Assembly (NCBI GenBank): GCA_910579425.1
Contig: CAJTVL010000005.1
Location: 1-64,000 of the forward strand
Length of the DNA stretch: 64,000 bases
DNA from: an uncultured Lachnospiraceae bacterium
GTDB taxonomy: Bacteria > Bacillota > Clostridia > Lachnospirales > Lachnospiraceae
Direction: 5' to 3'
The position numbers and the translations under genes are program-made. Shown here one piece after another: positions 42,286 to 51,252 of the stretch (positions within the stretch are counted from its first letter, which is position 1; each line of letters opens with the position of its first letter). The notes under the pieces were generated by a model. The model saw nothing but the letters and a program-made list of their open reading frames with translations, was not told the DNA's origin and searched no databases.

Positions 42286-42327
42286 TAACTGTCCGTCCTC
42301 CTTTTTTCATGGGAGGGCGGTACAGTT
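42286..42327 (+). other. Intergenic stem-loop between permease and binding-protein genes
   Basis: TAACTGTCCGTCCTCC (42286-42301) pairs with GGAGGGCGGTACAGTTA (42311-42327) with small mismatches. Such hairpins inside transporter operons usually stabilise the binding-protein mRNA or act as partial terminators, which helps unequal expression. Confidence 0.5.
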
Positions 42328-42383
42328 AAAAGGGATGCTGCGCTTTGCAGACCATCCTATAAAAAAAGAAAAGGAGAGAGACT

Positions 42384-44081
42384 ATGAAAAAGAAAAAGTT
42401 ATTAGCAATGTTTCTGACTCTTGGTATGACGCTGACCATGCTTTCCGGGTGCGGAAATTCTTCCGGCGGCAGCACAGGCGGCACAGGCAGCTCGGAGAGC
42501 GGCTCCCAGGAGGCAGGCTCCGGCGAGGAGGCGGCAGGCGATACGGCGGATGCAGCAGGAACAGAGGATTCAGGCGATGCGGCAGGCGGGGCGTCTTTGG
42601 AAGGGCTCCCGGAAACAGTGGGAGAGGGAACTATCACGGCAACTCCGGAAATGTACAGCGGCGTGGACTTAAGCGATCCCTACACGGTAAATATGTATCT
42701 GATCGGCGATACTCCCAATGACTGGGAAAAGGTTCTGGGACTGGCAAACGATTACTTAAAGCCCTTTAACACAGAGCTGGCGGTGACCTTCATGAGCTGG
42801 AGCGATTATCAGACCATGTATTCCCTGGTGCTGGCAGGGGGTGAGCAGGTGGATCTGATCTTTACGGCTCCCTGGTGCTATATGTACACGGAGGCTGCCA
42901 AAGGGACGCTTTATGAACTGACTGACGATTTCATTGCAACCAATATGCCTTTGTCAAACAAGTATCAGGATAAAGACAGTTGGGATGAAACGACGATCGC
43001 AGGAAAGACCATTGCGGTTCCCTCCAACGTGGCCCAGCCCATGGGTAAGATCGTAGCCATCCGAAAGGATCTGGCTGACAAACACGGGGTCGAGGAACTG
43101 AAAACATGGGAGGACTACAAGAGCTTTATGCTTACCATGGCTGAGAAGGAAACGCCGGAGAGCGGTATTTACGGTCTGGCCTCCTCAGGGGATAACAACG
43201 AGCTCTGGGATGTGTACCGTCAGCAGTTTGACACCTTCCTTGCCCTGGACAGCGATTATTTTGATATGATCTACTCCTGGGACGGGGATCTTCCGGAAAA
43301 GGATGAAATTAGCCTTGTCTATGAAACCGATGAATTCCGTGCCTATGCAAAGGATATGAAGGAGATGGCGGACGCCGGATGCTGGAGCCGCAGCGCCCTG
43401 ACCAACACGGTGACAGACGATGACGCTTTCGGAGCCCTTCAGGGAGCTTCCATTGCATGGAACGGCTCTGTGGTTACCTATATGAAACAGGCCGAGGGAA
43501 GCGAGGGAGTTGAATGTGCGATTTATGATCTTACCACCGATCACTTTGTAGGCTGCGAGGCTTTTTCAAACAATGATATGGCAATCGCGGCGGGCTCAAA
43601 GAACCCTGAGAGGGCCGGTATGGTTCTTGATTTGATGAAATTTGATACTTATTTGAACAGGCTTCTTCTCCTTGGTGTGGAAGGCGAGCACTACAGCCTT
43701 GATGAGGAAGGCTATTATACGGAGCTGGATAAGTCTACCGATTATGCCGCATTTTCCATTTCCGCGTCCTGGGCAATCAAAAACGGCGATTTGAAGGAAG
43801 CGGGCGCAGACCCCCGTATGCAGGTTGTGTCTGACGCATGGGAGGAGAGAGTGGAGAGCAATCCTACCATCACCTTTGTATTCGATACGGTTCCTGTGGA
43901 CTCTTATGTAGCGGCGGTTAAGACTGTACTGATGGACTATGTTCCCATGTTGGAGCTGGGTCTTGTGGAGGATGTGGACGCTACTCTGGACGAGATGATT
44001 CAGAAATGTTATGATGCCGGTTATCAGAATGTGAAGGATGAGTTTGACGCTCAGTATGAGGCCTGGAAAGCAACTCGCTGA
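42384..44081 (+). CDS. Sugar-binding lipoprotein of the galactan locus
   Basis: 565 residues. Lipoprotein signal peptide with lipobox LTMLSGC (Cys about 23), then a Gly/Ser/Glu/Ala-rich tether of about 50 residues, then a two-lobed solute-binding domain. The ending QNVKDEFDAQYEAWKATR is typical of the large YtcQ/LipO group that pairs with LplB/YtcP permeases. It captures oligosaccharides outside the membrane. AAGGAGAG precedes the ATG. The gene ends at a terminator, so GH2 expression needs read-through or another promoter. Confidence 0.93.
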   Translation: MKKKKLLAMFLTLGMTLTMLSGCGNSSGGSTGGTGSSESGSQEAGSGEEAAGDTADAAGTEDSGDAAGGASLEGLPETVGEGTITATPEMYSGVDLSDPYTVNMYLIGDTPNDWEKVLGLANDYLKPFNTELAVTFMSWSDYQTMYSLVLAGGEQVDLIFTAPWCYMYTEAAKGTLYELTDDFIATNMPLSNKYQDKDSWDETTIAGKTIAVPSNVAQPMGKIVAIRKDLADKHGVEELKTWEDYKSFMLTMAEKETPESGIYGLASSGDNNELWDVYRQQFDTFLALDSDYFDMIYSWDGDLPEKDEISLVYETDEFRAYAKDMKEMADAGCWSRSALTNTVTDDDAFGALQGASIAWNGSVVTYMKQAEGSEGVECAIYDLTTDHFVGCEAFSNNDMAIAAGSKNPERAGMVLDLMKFDTYLNRLLLLGVEGEHYSLDEEGYYTELDKSTDYAAFSISASWAIKNGDLKEAGADPRMQVVSDAWEERVESNPTITFVFDTVPVDSYVAAVKTVLMDYVPMLELGLVEDVDATLDEMIQKCYDAGYQNVKDEFDAQYEAWKATR

Positions 44082-44125
44082 GAAAAACAACGGATGACAG
44101 GCTTCCGGAGATTTTAAACAGAAAG

Positions 44126-44169
44126 AAAAAGGCAGAGCTGTCCGAAAGCAGATACCTCTGCCTTTTTTT
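44126..44169 (+). terminator. Rho-independent terminator after the binding-protein gene
   Basis: AAAAAGGCAGAG (44126-44137) pairs with CTCTGCCTTTTT (44156-44167), 18-base loop, then more T's. Confidence 0.85.
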
Positions 44170-44190
44170 CAAAAACAGAGGCAAAAATCT

Positions 44191-44246
44191 GCAAGTTTGT
44201 GTCCAGGTGGCATTCACAAACTTGCTGCACGCAAAATATCGTGCAG
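44191..44246 (+). promoter_or_regulatory. Two adjacent stem-loops ahead of the GH2 gene
   Basis: GCAAGTTTGTG (44191-44201) and CACAAACTTGC (44215-44225) form perfect 11-bp arms. CTGCACG (44225-44231) and CGTGCAG (44240-44246) form a second 7-bp stem. They fill the space between the terminator and the GH2 ribosome site. They could be an operator or a leader structure; no promoter box is obvious. Confidence 0.5.
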
Positions 44247-44260
44247 AAATGAGGCGAAAT

Positions 44261-46762
44261 ATGGATATTTATTTGGGTAATCATGACGCAAAGGACATAC
44301 CGTGTGGCTGCGGCGGCGGACAACTGCGGGAAAGCGAAAGAATATGCTTTGACTGGTACTTTTATCATGGGGAAAAGGAGCAGATACCGGGAGAGACGGG
44401 CACGGAAGGGTATGACAGAGTGCAGGTTCCCCATGACTGGAGCCTTTCTTATCCCTTTGACCAGGGTGCAGCCTCCTGCGGGTCAGGGGGATATGTGGAG
44501 ACGGGAATCGGCTGGTACCGGAAGCTTTTTAAGGTGGATAAAAAGGAAGACGGGGATGAAAAAATCTTTCTCCGTTTTGAAGGGGTTTATATGCAGGCTC
44601 GGGTATGGTTAAACGGCAGGGAGCTTGGAAGCCATGTATATGGCTATACCCCTTTTGAATGGGAGATTACAGATTTCTTAAAGGCTCAGGAAGTCAATGT
44701 GCTGGATGTAAGGGTGGATAATTCCGCCCAGCCCAACTCCAGGTGGTATTCCGGTTCCGGGATCACGAGGGATGTGTGGCTTTACCGGGTAAAGAGGGAT
44801 TATATCCTGCCCTATGGACTGTGGGTAAGAGTGCCCAGGGTGTCTGAGAAGCAGGCTCTGGTCAGAGTGGAAACCGGCTTTCTGGTATCGGAAAAAAGTC
44901 TGCCGGACAGAGAAAGCTTTGAGATAGAGACTATCCTCTACACACCGGAGGGAGAGCTGCTCATGAGTCAAAAAGACAAGGCAGAGCAGAGAGAGACACA
45001 GGCAGGGCAGGATGCCTCACCGGCTCATAAATATACCCTGGCCCAGGATTTTGTCTTAGACAGCCCTCTGCTTTGGGATATTGATACTCCTTATTTATAT
45101 GAGGTTGTGGCCCGGCTCTACAGAGGGGGGCAGCCGGTGGATGAGCTGCGGGTCAGAACCGGGCTTCGGAGCATTGATTTCCGGGCGGATACCGGCTTTT
45201 GGTTAAATGGCAGGCAGTGCAAGATAAACGGCGTCTGTCTCCATCATGACGGCGGCTGTGTGGGAGCTGCGGTGCCACCCCAGATTTGGGAGAGGCGCCT
45301 TAAAAAGCTTCAGGAAATGGGAGTAAACGCAATCCGTATGTCCCACAACCCTCCGGACATTGCCCTTTTGGATCTGTGCGATGAGATGGGATTTCTGGTG
45401 ATGGATGAGTCCTTTGATGAGTGGAGGATTCTCAAAAACAAGGAGGCAGGCAGCAACACCCATGAGAGCCGGGGCTATTCCGAGTGGTTTGAAACCTGCC
45501 ATGAGGAGGATCTGCGCACCATGCTTTTGCGGGACCGGAACCACCCTTGCATTGTAATCTGGAGTATCGGCAATGAGGTGCCGGATCAGACGAAGGAGGA
45601 TGGGTATCTTACGGCAAGGCATTTGAAAGAAATCTGCAGGGAGCTTGACCCTGACAGGCTGATCACCCAGGCAAACGACCAGATCCGGGCGGAGCCTGCG
45701 CCGGCAAAGGAAAGCTTTTTAAACGAGCTTGATGTGGTGGGGTATAATTATGCAGGGCGTTGGCGGGAGCGGGCGGAGACTTTTTATGATGAGGACAAAA
45801 GAGCCCATCCGGGGTGGCGCATCATCGGTACGGAGAACGGCGGTGTAGGCGGGATCAGGGGAGAATATCCTCTGGGAATGAAGGAAAATGCGGGCTGGTG
45901 GAAACATCCCTATTACAGCGCCCCTGTGGAGGTCGGCAAGCTCCTGCGCTATACTATGTCCCACGATTATGTGGCCGGGGATTTTATGTGGACGGGTATT
46001 GATTATCTGGGGGAGGCCCACTGGCCGGAGCGTTCTGCCAGCGCTGGAGTGTTGGATACCTGCGGCTTTGAAAAGGACAGCTTTTATTTTTACAAAAGCA
46101 TCTGGAGGCGGACAGAGCCTATGGTTTATCTGTTCCCTCACTGGAACCTGGAGGCGGAGGAAGGAACCATCCTTCCGGTGCTGTGTTATACCAACTGTGA
46201 GAGCGCAGAGCTGTTTTTAAACGGAAAATCCTACGGAAAAAAGGCCTATGCCTATCCGGCTTACGGGATGACGCAGAGGTACGGGCATTTTGACAAGACG
46301 CCCATTCCCTTAAATACCGGCGATCTGTTTTTGAGCTGGGATGTGCCCTATGAGCCCGGATGTATCGAGGTGGTGGGATACCGGAACGGACAGGCAAGCG
46401 CCCGCTATTCCGTTCGGACGGCAGGGGAGCCGGCTCTGATCAGGGGAGAGAGCTATTGCAGCGAACTGAAAGCGGATGGCAGGCAGGTAGGTCAGATCGA
46501 AGTCTCCATTCTTGACCGGGATGGTAATTTTTGCTACCAGGCTGACACGGAGCTCACAGTAAAGGTGGAAGGCATGGCACGGCTTTTGGGAGTGGACAAT
46601 GGAAATCCTGCCAATACCCAGAGTATGAGGGGCAGTAAAATCCGCGCTTTCCACGGGAGGGCCTTTGTTGTCGTGCAGTCGGACGCTCGAAGCGGAGAAT
46701 GCCAGGTGAGGGTCACCGCCAAGGGGCTTGGCGAGAGCATAGTAAGGCTTACATTTGTATAA
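44261..46762 (+). CDS. Beta-galactosidase, GH2
   Basis: 833 residues from the ATG at 44261 (GAGGCG upstream; earlier in-frame ATGs lack spacing). Jelly-roll domain first (VPHDWSLSYPFDQG, GWYRKLFKVD, RVWLNGRELG), then Ig-like sandwiches, TIM barrel with INGVCLHHDGG and NAIRMSHNPP, acid/base Glu in IVIWSIGNEVPDQ, and likely nucleophile Glu in RIIGTENGG. The C-terminal region has further Ig-like domains. No signal peptide, so it acts on imported beta-galactosides. With the GH53 enzyme nearby it would finish hydrolysis of galactan oligosaccharides to galactose. Confidence 0.94.
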   Translation: MDIYLGNHDAKDIPCGCGGGQLRESERICFDWYFYHGEKEQIPGETGTEGYDRVQVPHDWSLSYPFDQGAASCGSGGYVETGIGWYRKLFKVDKKEDGDEKIFLRFEGVYMQARVWLNGRELGSHVYGYTPFEWEITDFLKAQEVNVLDVRVDNSAQPNSRWYSGSGITRDVWLYRVKRDYILPYGLWVRVPRVSEKQALVRVETGFLVSEKSLPDRESFEIETILYTPEGELLMSQKDKAEQRETQAGQDASPAHKYTLAQDFVLDSPLLWDIDTPYLYEVVARLYRGGQPVDELRVRTGLRSIDFRADTGFWLNGRQCKINGVCLHHDGGCVGAAVPPQIWERRLKKLQEMGVNAIRMSHNPPDIALLDLCDEMGFLVMDESFDEWRILKNKEAGSNTHESRGYSEWFETCHEEDLRTMLLRDRNHPCIVIWSIGNEVPDQTKEDGYLTARHLKEICRELDPDRLITQANDQIRAEPAPAKESFLNELDVVGYNYAGRWRERAETFYDEDKRAHPGWRIIGTENGGVGGIRGEYPLGMKENAGWWKHPYYSAPVEVGKLLRYTMSHDYVAGDFMWTGIDYLGEAHWPERSASAGVLDTCGFEKDSFYFYKSIWRRTEPMVYLFPHWNLEAEEGTILPVLCYTNCESAELFLNGKSYGKKAYAYPAYGMTQRYGHFDKTPIPLNTGDLFLSWDVPYEPGCIEVVGYRNGQASARYSVRTAGEPALIRGESYCSELKADGRQVGQIEVSILDRDGNFCYQADTELTVKVEGMARLLGVDNGNPANTQSMRGSKIRAFHGRAFVVVQSDARSGECQVRVTAKGLGESIVRLTFV

Positions 46763-46876
46763 GGCAAAACGGAAAAAACTGACAGGAAAGGGCTGATTTT
46801 ATCCGGCGTTTCCTGTCAGGGTACAAAGTTGGCACAGAAAGGGCGCTGCCGCACAGAGGGCGGCGGGGAGGTGGAA

Positions 46877-47854
46877 ATGAATCAGGCAGAAATCGCCAGA
46901 GCCCTGGGCATTTCAAAAACCACGGTTTCCCGGGCAATTTCCGGAAAAGGCAGGGTCAGGGAAGAAACACGCAAAGAGATTTTAGATTACATAAAAGGAC
47001 TGGATGCAAAGGAAAATACAAAGACATCGCCAACCTATAACCTTGGGGTAGCCCTTCCGGCGGACGACTATATCAACACCAAAACCTATTTCTCGGAGTG
47101 TCTGTACGGAATCTGCGAGGCGGCAGCCCATTTTAACTACAATGTGCTGATCGTCAAGGCCATGGAGGATAACATATCCGAGATCGTGAATGTGGTGGAG
47201 GGAAAAAAGGTGGACGCTATGATCCTTGTCAGGCATATGGAAAATGACAGGGCTATAGAATATCTGAAAAGTAAGAACTTTCCCACAGGACTTGCCGGAC
47301 GTTGCGAGGAGGACTGGGTGATCCAGGCGGATATTGACAATGAGGGGGCGGTGGAGGATATAATGACCATGATGGTCAATAAGGGCTTCCGGCGTTTTGC
47401 ACTGATTGTGGAGGAAATGACCAACCTGGTGAACCGCAAGCGTCAGGAGGGATTTCTGGCGGCTCTTTTTAAAAACGGGATTACCGAAAACAAGCAGTAT
47501 ATTTATCGGACGAAGGTGTCGGAAGAAGTGCTTGGGATGATTTTGCAGGATATTATTTCCAATAAGACGGACTGTATTGTATGCGGGGATGACGAACTGG
47601 GGACGAAGGTTTTGTCCTGGCTCCAGGGGGAGGGCTACCGTGTGCCCGGGGATGTGGCCGTTTTTGCCCTGTACAACAGTCCGGTGCTGAATCTGATGCG
47701 CCCTTCTGTGACGGCAATTGATGTTTCTACAAGGCTTGTGGGACTGGAGCTGGGCAAGCAGATGTGCAACTATCTGCAGGGAAAAGGCTGCCAGAAAAGG
47801 ACTCTGATGGATTATAAGATTCTGATCAGGAAGTCTACCGGCAGGGTAAATTAG
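46877..47854 (+). CDS. LacI-family regulator of the galactan locus
   Basis: 325 residues from ATG 46877 (GGGGAGG upstream). The helix-turn-helix is at the very start (QAEIARALGISKTTVSRAIS, GKGRVREETRKEILDYI). The sensor domain follows (YNLGVALPADDYINTKTYFS, FALIVEEMTNLVN, DCIVCGDDELGTKVL). It is encoded between GH2 and GH53 on the same strand and most likely represses the locus until a galacto-oligosaccharide binds. Confidence 0.9.
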   Translation: MNQAEIARALGISKTTVSRAISGKGRVREETRKEILDYIKGLDAKENTKTSPTYNLGVALPADDYINTKTYFSECLYGICEAAAHFNYNVLIVKAMEDNISEIVNVVEGKKVDAMILVRHMENDRAIEYLKSKNFPTGLAGRCEEDWVIQADIDNEGAVEDIMTMMVNKGFRRFALIVEEMTNLVNRKRQEGFLAALFKNGITENKQYIYRTKVSEEVLGMILQDIISNKTDCIVCGDDELGTKVLSWLQGEGYRVPGDVAVFALYNSPVLNLMRPSVTAIDVSTRLVGLELGKQMCNYLQGKGCQKRTLMDYKILIRKSTGRVN

Positions 47855-47889
47855 ATTTTCTCAGGAAGAGAAGTGAGGAAGGATTGAAA

Positions 47890-49023
47890 ATGGAAGATAA
47901 TTTTGCTTACGGAGTGGATTTAGGGTGGCTCAGCCAGTTGGAGGAAAGAGGCGTGCGCTGGGTAGATATATCCGGCAGGCCGGACTTACCCGGCGGACCA
48001 GACAAATCCGGCAAGCCGGACAGGCCCGGTGCAGCGGATGGGGCTTTGGGAGGGGGAGGCAGGGAAGTAGATCCTCTTTGCAAGATGAAGGAGCTGGGGG
48101 CGGATTCCGTCCGGCTTCGGGTATTTGTAAATCCGCCCAGGGAAGCTTTCTGGACGAAAAAGGACGGCACCCAATGTATGCTGGGCTTTTGCGACAAGGA
48201 CTCTGTGCTGGAAATGTCAAGGAGAGTAAAAAAGGCAGGCATGCGGCTGATGATTGACTTCCACTACAGCGACCACTTTGCGGATCCGGAGTATCAGGAT
48301 ATTCCCGCAGAGTGGGAAAAGGAGGACGGGGAAGGGCTTCGGCGGAGGGTTTACAGGCACACAAAGGAAGTGATGACGCTTCTTGCCGAAAACGGCGCAG
48401 CGCCGGATTGGGTACAGGTGGGAAATGAGATCAATCCCGGGATACTGCTTCCGGCCGGAAGCCTGCAGGAGAACCCGAAGCAGTTGGTATCTTTTTTAAA
48501 TGCAGGGTATGAGGCGGTGAAAGAGTGTGTCCCGGCCGCTCAGGTGATCACTCATCTCTCCTGTGTGAATATACGGGAAGTCTGCGATCCTTTCCTTGAC
48601 ACCTTTTTTGCATTGGGAGGAAAGACGGATATTTTGGGCTTTTCCTATTATCCCTACTGGTACAATATGATCCAGGAGATCAGGGGAAAGAAGGTGACGG
48701 AGCTTTTTTATAATCCTCTGATTACTTATGCCGAAAAGTACCAAAAGCCGGTGATGATCGTGGAGGTTGGCGGGCCGGAGACGGACGCGGAGGGGACATA
48801 CAGGCTCCTTGTCAACACCATAGAGGCTCTAAAGCAGGTGCCAAATGGAATGGGAAAGGGGATATTTTACTGGGAACCGGAGGTGGGGGCAGAGCTTTTA
48901 CCCGATCGTTACCCTCTGGGAGCCGCTCTTAAGGTGGGGGAGAACACCCTGGAGTTTACAAGTGCGCTGGCGGCTTATGGAGACTGCAAAAAGGAAGCAA
49001 AAGCAGTTTACAAAAATTATTGA
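47890..49023 (+). CDS. Arabinogalactan endo-beta-1,4-galactanase, GH53
   Basis: 377 residues from ATG 47890 (AGGAAGGA upstream). GH53 landmarks: FAYGVDLGWLSQLEERGV, LGADSVRLRVFVNP, MRLMIDFHYSDHFADP, WVQVGNEINPGILLP (acid/base Glu) and MIVEVGGPE (nucleophile Glu). No signal peptide, so it would cut beta-1,4-galactan oligosaccharides after uptake, or be released another way. An inserted Gly/Pro/Asp-rich stretch of about 35 residues (SGRPDLPGGPDK, SGKPDRPGAADG, then GALGGGG) interrupts the first loop and comes from a 36-base tandem duplication. Confidence 0.93.
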   Translation: MEDNFAYGVDLGWLSQLEERGVRWVDISGRPDLPGGPDKSGKPDRPGAADGALGGGGREVDPLCKMKELGADSVRLRVFVNPPREAFWTKKDGTQCMLGFCDKDSVLEMSRRVKKAGMRLMIDFHYSDHFADPEYQDIPAEWEKEDGEGLRRRVYRHTKEVMTLLAENGAAPDWVQVGNEINPGILLPAGSLQENPKQLVSFLNAGYEAVKECVPAAQVITHLSCVNIREVCDPFLDTFFALGGKTDILGFSYYPYWYNMIQEIRGKKVTELFYNPLITYAEKYQKPVMIVEVGGPETDAEGTYRLLVNTIEALKQVPNGMGKGIFYWEPEVGAELLPDRYPLGAALKVGENTLEFTSALAAYGDCKKEAKAVYKNY

Positions 49024-49156
49024 TGATTTACAGCCTTGGATTTTCCTGTGTATAATGGAATCAGGACGGCTGGCTTTGGCGTTGCCGGAGCCGGCCGTGT
49101 CTATAGTGTGCCCAGCGGCGCACGATTACAGGATGCAGAAAATTTTCCGAAAGGCC

Positions 49157-49211
49157 TTGACAAATTCATCTCTATTGTATATTGTATTAATATCATAGTA
49201 CAGTAATACAA
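49157..49211 (+). promoter_or_regulatory. Promoter and operator of the second GntR-ABC operon
   Basis: Consensus -35 TTGACA (49157-49162), 17-base spacer, weak -10 TATTGT (49180-49185). TTGTATTA (49182-49189) and TAATACAA (49204-49211) form perfect 8-bp inverted arms with a 14-base spacer, covering the -10 and start site. This fits repression by the GntR protein encoded next. Confidence 0.7.
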
Positions 49212-49226
49212 AGAAAGGAAAAAGAA

Positions 49227-49592
49227 ATGGCATGGAATTTAGATTCTGACCGCCCCATTTATGCGCAGATTTTGGAAGTGATGCAGCTTCGGATTATTGC
49301 AGGGCAGTACCGGCCGGGAGAGAGGATCCCCAGTGTGCGGGAGCTGGCTTCTGAAGCAGGAGTAAACCCCAACACCATGCAGAAGGCTTTGGCGGAGTTA
49401 GAGAAGGAAGGTCTTGTGATGGCACTAAGAACCAGCGGAAGGATAGTGACGGAGGATATGGAAATGATCAGGGCAACCCGCAACCAGCTTGCTAAGGAGC
49501 AGATACAGGAGTTTATTGACAAAATGGAAAAGCTGGGCTTTAATAAAAAAGAAATCGTTACGCTTCTGGAGCAGATGGAGGAAAAGGAATGA
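49227..49592 (+). CDS. GntR-family regulator, YtrA subfamily (second)
   Basis: 121 residues, AAAGGAAAAAG before ATG. Winged helix: RPIYAQILEVMQLRIIAGQY, IPSVRELASEAGVNPNTMQK, LRTSGRIVT. A short helical tail follows (ATRNQLAKEQIQEFIDKM). First gene of a GntR-ATPase-permease operon laid out like that at 9732-11604 but diverged in sequence. It overlaps the ATPase start by 4 bases. Confidence 0.9.
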   Translation: MAWNLDSDRPIYAQILEVMQLRIIAGQYRPGERIPSVRELASEAGVNPNTMQKALAELEKEGLVMALRTSGRIVTEDMEMIRATRNQLAKEQIQEFIDKMEKLGFNKKEIVTLLEQMEEKE

Positions 49593-50290
49593 GCGAGCTT
49601 GTAGAAATCAACAATCTTACCAAGTTTTATGAAAAGAAGAAGCTGGCCCTGGATCATTTGAACCTGACCATACCAAGAGGGAAGATCATAGGGCTCCTTG
49701 GACCTAACGGGAGCGGCAAGACCACCCTGATCAAGCTGATCAACGGTCTGCTGGTACCCACGGAAGGTGTTATTCTGGTAAACGGCTTTCAGCCGGGGCC
49801 GGAGAGTAAGGCGTGGGTTTCTTACCTGCCGGAGCGCACCTATTTCCAGGGCAGCATGAAAGTTAGAGAGCTGATTGACCTTTTTGCGGATTTTTATCAG
49901 GATTTCCGTCCGGAGAGAGCCAGGGAAATGTTGGCAAACTTAAGAATCAGCGAGGAGGACCGTCTGAAAACCCTTTCCAAGGGGACCAAGGAAAAGGTGC
50001 AGCTCATCATGGTCATGAGCAGGCAGGCCCAGCTCTATATTTTGGATGAGCCTATCGCCGGCGTGGATCCGGCGGCCAGGGATTATATCCTGAGAACGAT
50101 TATCTCCAATTACAGTGAGGAAGCTACAGTTCTTATCTCCACTCACCTGATCACGGATATTGAACAGGTTTTGGATGAGGTGATCTTTATCCGGGACGGA
50201 AGGGTGGTGCTGCAGGATACGGTGGAGCATATCCGGGAAAGCAGAGGAAAATCAGTGGATGGATTTTTCAGGGAGGTGTTCGCATGTTAG
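49589..50290 (+). CDS. ABC transporter ATP-binding protein
   Basis: 233 residues. Walker A GPNGSGKTT, degenerate signature LSKGTKEKVQLI and Walker B LYILDEPIAGVDP. It is of the YtrB/antibiotic-exporter type. It overlaps the regulator by 4 bases and the permease by 7, so all three are translated together. The substrate is unknown. Confidence 0.92.
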   Translation: MSELVEINNLTKFYEKKKLALDHLNLTIPRGKIIGLLGPNGSGKTTLIKLINGLLVPTEGVILVNGFQPGPESKAWVSYLPERTYFQGSMKVRELIDLFADFYQDFRPERAREMLANLRISEEDRLKTLSKGTKEKVQLIMVMSRQAQLYILDEPIAGVDPAARDYILRTIISNYSEEATVLISTHLITDIEQVLDEVIFIRDGRVVLQDTVEHIRESRGKSVDGFFREVFAC

Positions 50291-51117
50291 GGAAATTACT
50301 GAAGCATGAATGGAAAGCCGTATGGAAGGTGCCAACGCTTTTGATCGGCATCGTGATGCTGGCAGGGCTGATCGCCGGGCTTACCTTTGCAATGCCCATC
50401 TGGGACAGCGACTGGGTGGGACTTCCCATGTCAGGGGTCATGCTGATCATGACGTTTTTCTTTGGCCTGAGCGGAGTCAATATCGGGATTATCATTTATT
50501 TCGGAGTGCGGTATTACAGGAGCATGTTTACGGATGAAGGGTATCTGACCCATACGCTGCCCGTCAGCGCAAGGGAGCTCTTGCTCAACAAGGTGATCAC
50601 CATGAGCGCCTGGAACCTGATTACCATGGCCGGAGTCATAGTCAGCCTGATGATCTTCGGGGGAGTGGCGTTTCTCTCCTTAGCCCCTCTGGACGGTGCA
50701 TTTGCAAGAGAGGTCACAAGGGCGCTGGCAGAGCTTCCGGAAATTTTTTCTTCCTCTGAGATGGCAGGCTTTCAAGCCTTTTGCGCAAGTCTGATCCTGA
50801 TGCTGCTCACATCCGCTTTCAGCGGGACCATGATCCTGATCGGTGCAATCACTCTGGGCCAGATGGTGAGAAAGCACAGGATACTTGGCGCTATAGGTGC
50901 CTACTTTGCAATCAACGGGGTGGTGCAGATGGTCAATACGGTGGTGATGATGCCCATCATGTTTAATTCTATGAACAATATGTGGTGGGAAATGGATTCG
51001 CCTTTTCCGATTTTTACCGGATTTTATACAGTAATGTCACTGGTTTTTGTGGCTGTGTCTATCGGGCTGTACTTTCTTTGCGAATATCTGCTCAAGAGAC
51101 AATTGGAGCTGGAATAG
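50284..51117 (+). CDS. ABC-type exporter permease
   Basis: 277 residues, about six membrane helices (for example VPTLLIGIVMLAGLIAGLTF, and LLILMLLTSAFSGTMILIGA-like segments). It starts MLGKLLKHEWKAVWKVP, a lead-in common to permeases of this operon type, and contains MFTDEGYLTHTLPVSARELL, a conserved cytoplasmic loop in bacitracin/lantibiotic-type exporters. It pairs with the preceding ATPase. Confidence 0.88.
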   Translation: MLGKLLKHEWKAVWKVPTLLIGIVMLAGLIAGLTFAMPIWDSDWVGLPMSGVMLIMTFFFGLSGVNIGIIIYFGVRYYRSMFTDEGYLTHTLPVSARELLLNKVITMSAWNLITMAGVIVSLMIFGGVAFLSLAPLDGAFAREVTRALAELPEIFSSSEMAGFQAFCASLILMLLTSAFSGTMILIGAITLGQMVRKHRILGAIGAYFAINGVVQMVNTVVMMPIMFNSMNNMWWEMDSPFPIFTGFYTVMSLVFVAVSIGLYFLCEYLLKRQLELE

Positions 51118-51150
51118 AATTTGATGCCGGATGAAAGAGATAATAATAGA

Positions 51151-51184
51151 GGGGCTGTCGCATTTGGAGCAATGCGACAGCCCC
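51151..51184. terminator. Stem-loop between convergent permease and carbamate kinase genes
   Basis: GGGGCTGTCGCATT (51151-51164) pairs perfectly with AATGCGACAGCCCC (51171-51184), loop of 6. The following TTCCTG is not a strong T-tract. The GGGGCTGTC core is shared with the hairpin at 37754-37805. Confidence 0.65.
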
Positions 51185-51252
51185 TTCCTGACATAAGGAT
51201 GGCCTGCGGAGCGTGCTGACTATCCGTTGCCTGCGCCCGGAATGAGAGGATT

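Noticed and set aside
49027..49056. TTTACA-N18-TATAAT promoter-like sequence
   Set aside because: Only 4 bases after the GH53 stop and 170 bases before a gene that has its own better promoter; possibly chance.
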